Assembly (NCBI RefSeq): GCF_024655635.1
Contig: NZ_JANLGI010000015.1
Coordinates: forward strand, 62,001-126,000
DNA from: Allobosea sp. 47.2.35
GTDB taxonomy: Bacteria; Pseudomonadota; Alphaproteobacteria; Rhizobiales; Beijerinckiaceae
Reading direction: 5' to 3'
Length of the DNA stretch: 64,000 nucleotides
A program made the translations under genes and the position numbers. Below are positions 63,255 through 64,000 of the stretch, piece by piece. The notes below the pieces were generated by a model, which saw nothing but the letters and a program-made list of their open reading frames with translations, did not search any database and had not been told where the DNA came from. How positions within the stretch are numbered: the stretch's first letter is position 1; each line of letters begins with the position of its first letter.

Positions 63255-63472
63255 CGACACCGAGCCTCGAACAGATCGCGTTGTTCCTCGGCATTGCCGG
63301 GCTTGCCTGCTTTGCCTGGCCGATCATGATGCGGCTTTCCGGCAAGGGGCAGGCCGAGCCGCTCGGCAGCGGCAAGAGCCTGCGCTCGCCCTTGTGGTGG
63401 ACGGGCTTCCTGCTGACGATCGCGGCGATCTTCCTGCAGCGCATCGCGAGCCAGCAGGCCATGGGCGGCTGA
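63251..63472 (+). CDS. small two-helix membrane protein of unknown function
   Basis: A 73-residue protein with two hydrophobic stretches (L-F-L-G-I-A-G-L-A-C-F-A-W-P-I and W-W-T-G-F-L-L-T-I-A-A-I-F-L). The basic or polar loop between them is K-G-Q-A-E-P-L-G-S-G-K. The ATG overlaps the stop of the monooxygenase gene, indicating coupled translation, so it may be an accessory of that enzyme. No family recognised. Confidence 0.7.
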   Translation: MTTPSLEQIALFLGIAGLACFAWPIMMRLSGKGQAEPLGSGKSLRSPLWWTGFLLTIAAIFLQRIASQQAMGG

Positions 63473-63543
63473 GCTGCCGCCTGAAGCATGCCGCCTTGCC
63501 TCGCGAGGCAGGGGCGCGCATGACTTGCTGAGGAGGGCGCCCG

Positions 63544-64000
63544 ATGTCGATCCAGCTCGAGGTCCGCAGCTATCGCGGCGGCGACCGGCATCATCACGAT
63601 TTCAGCCAGATCCTGCTGCCGATGCAGGGCGCCATGCGGCTGGATGTCGAGGGGCGCCGGGGCGTCGTTTCCCACAACTGCGTCGCCCTGATCCCCCGGC
63701 ATTGCGAGCACGGCTTCGAGCCGAGCAGCGATTGCAGCATGTTCATCCTCGATGTCGACATGGCGGGCCTGGGCAGCGAGGCGCAGCCGGCCTTGCTCAA
63801 CAGCGCGGAGCCTTCGCTCCTGCCGATCGCGCCCTGGCTGTGGCGCATGTTCCGCCAGCTCGGCGCCGAAGTCGAAACCGGGGCCTGCCCGAGCGGGGCT
63901 GCCGCGCGCATGGCGATGACGGCGCTGCATCTGGTCGAGCCGGACGAGCGGCCGCAGCCCTGGTCGCGCGCGGAACAGCGCGTGCTGGATGTCGCCGATG
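63544..64000 (+). CDS. AraC family regulator, N-terminal part only
   Basis: A gene beginning MSIQLEVRSYRGGDRHHHDF runs off the right edge. The visible 152 codons resemble an AraC sensor cupin: H-H-H-D-F-S-Q-I-L-L-P, then a G-R-R-G-V-V-S-H-N-C-V-A-L-I-P core and H-C-E-H-G-F-E. The helix-turn-helix should lie beyond 64000, starting near the R-A-E-Q-R-V-L-D-V-A-D stretch. AGGAGGG lies 7 nt upstream of the ATG at 63544. Confidence 0.7.
   Translation, partial: MSIQLEVRSYRGGDRHHHDFSQILLPMQGAMRLDVEGRRGVVSHNCVALIPRHCEHGFEPSSDCSMFILDVDMAGLGSEAQPALLNSAEPSLLPIAPWLWRMFRQLGAEVETGACPSGAAARMAMTALHLVEPDERPQPWSRAEQRVLDVAD

Overview
The window is a high-GC (about two thirds G+C by eye) chromosomal stretch from an alphaproteobacterium, most likely of the order Hyphomicrobiales. 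A Bosea-like genus is my best guess, but that is family-level pattern recognition and not a search result. Supporting signs are a circularly permuted two-piece tmRNA gene with an alphaproteobacterial ANDN-type tag, an alpha-type SspB adaptor, a DUF4169/RHH/fumC/sspB block, an alpha-type IlvB, TTAA-N7-TTAAC (CtrA-like) boxes ahead of the division genes, and GCATCGG...CCGAAAAGTGG palindromic repeats. I saw no CRISPR array, prophage, plasmid gene, rRNA or tRNA.

Layout. 1-1526: edge of an EamA permease gene, then a divergent nitroreductase/MarR pair with a clear operator-like palindrome. 1581-10889: a division and envelope block (ddlB-ftsQ-ftsA-ftsZ, lpxC, bamD) followed by recN. 10895-21803: a metallo-hydrolase, a DEAD-box helicase, a 24-codon membrane peptide, a DUF2189 protein, ligA, an AraC/MFS divergent pair, and an AraC-azlC-azlD set. 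22000-32893: aminopeptidase P, two tiny proteins, prmA, VOC, an SDR/HxlR divergent pair, then a minus-strand uvrD-orphan-hicB-GNAT run containing a conspicuously AT-richer unknown gene, and aidB. 32983-38654: msrB, the betaine-lipid genes btaA-btaB, a small ion channel, a thioesterase and a glycolate/D-lactate oxidase-like flavoprotein. 38819-44936: a 1200-residue AsmA-like protein, RHH, DUF4169, fumC and sspB. 45003-47525: a group II intron with its reverse transcriptase, and the permuted ssrA gene. 47587-54486: a small secreted protein, thyA-GNAT-folA, hflK-hflC-DUF2065-degP and a small cupin. 54487-64000: serB/miaA back to back, a GGDEF protein, ilvB behind a leader-peptide attenuator, a racemase and a GST gene, ilvN, a flavin monooxygenase, a small membrane protein and the start of another AraC regulator.

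How the parts fit. ssrA (which puts the ANDNNARVAVAA tag on stalled proteins) and sspB (which hands such proteins to ClpXP) are consecutive genes on the same strand, and the group II intron lies between them. HflK/HflC, a Deg protease, BamD and LpxC form an envelope quality-control and biogenesis theme. ThyA and FolA are linked by dTMP/folate metabolism. IlvB and IlvN are the two subunits of one enzyme but are separated by two unrelated genes and a repeat. The most unusual material is the low-GC orphan gene joined end-to-start to a HicB-like gene (27827-28759), the ssrA-intron-sspB arrangement, the ilvB attenuator, the CtrA-like box cluster, and a terminator for one strand written inside the 3' end of prmA on the other.
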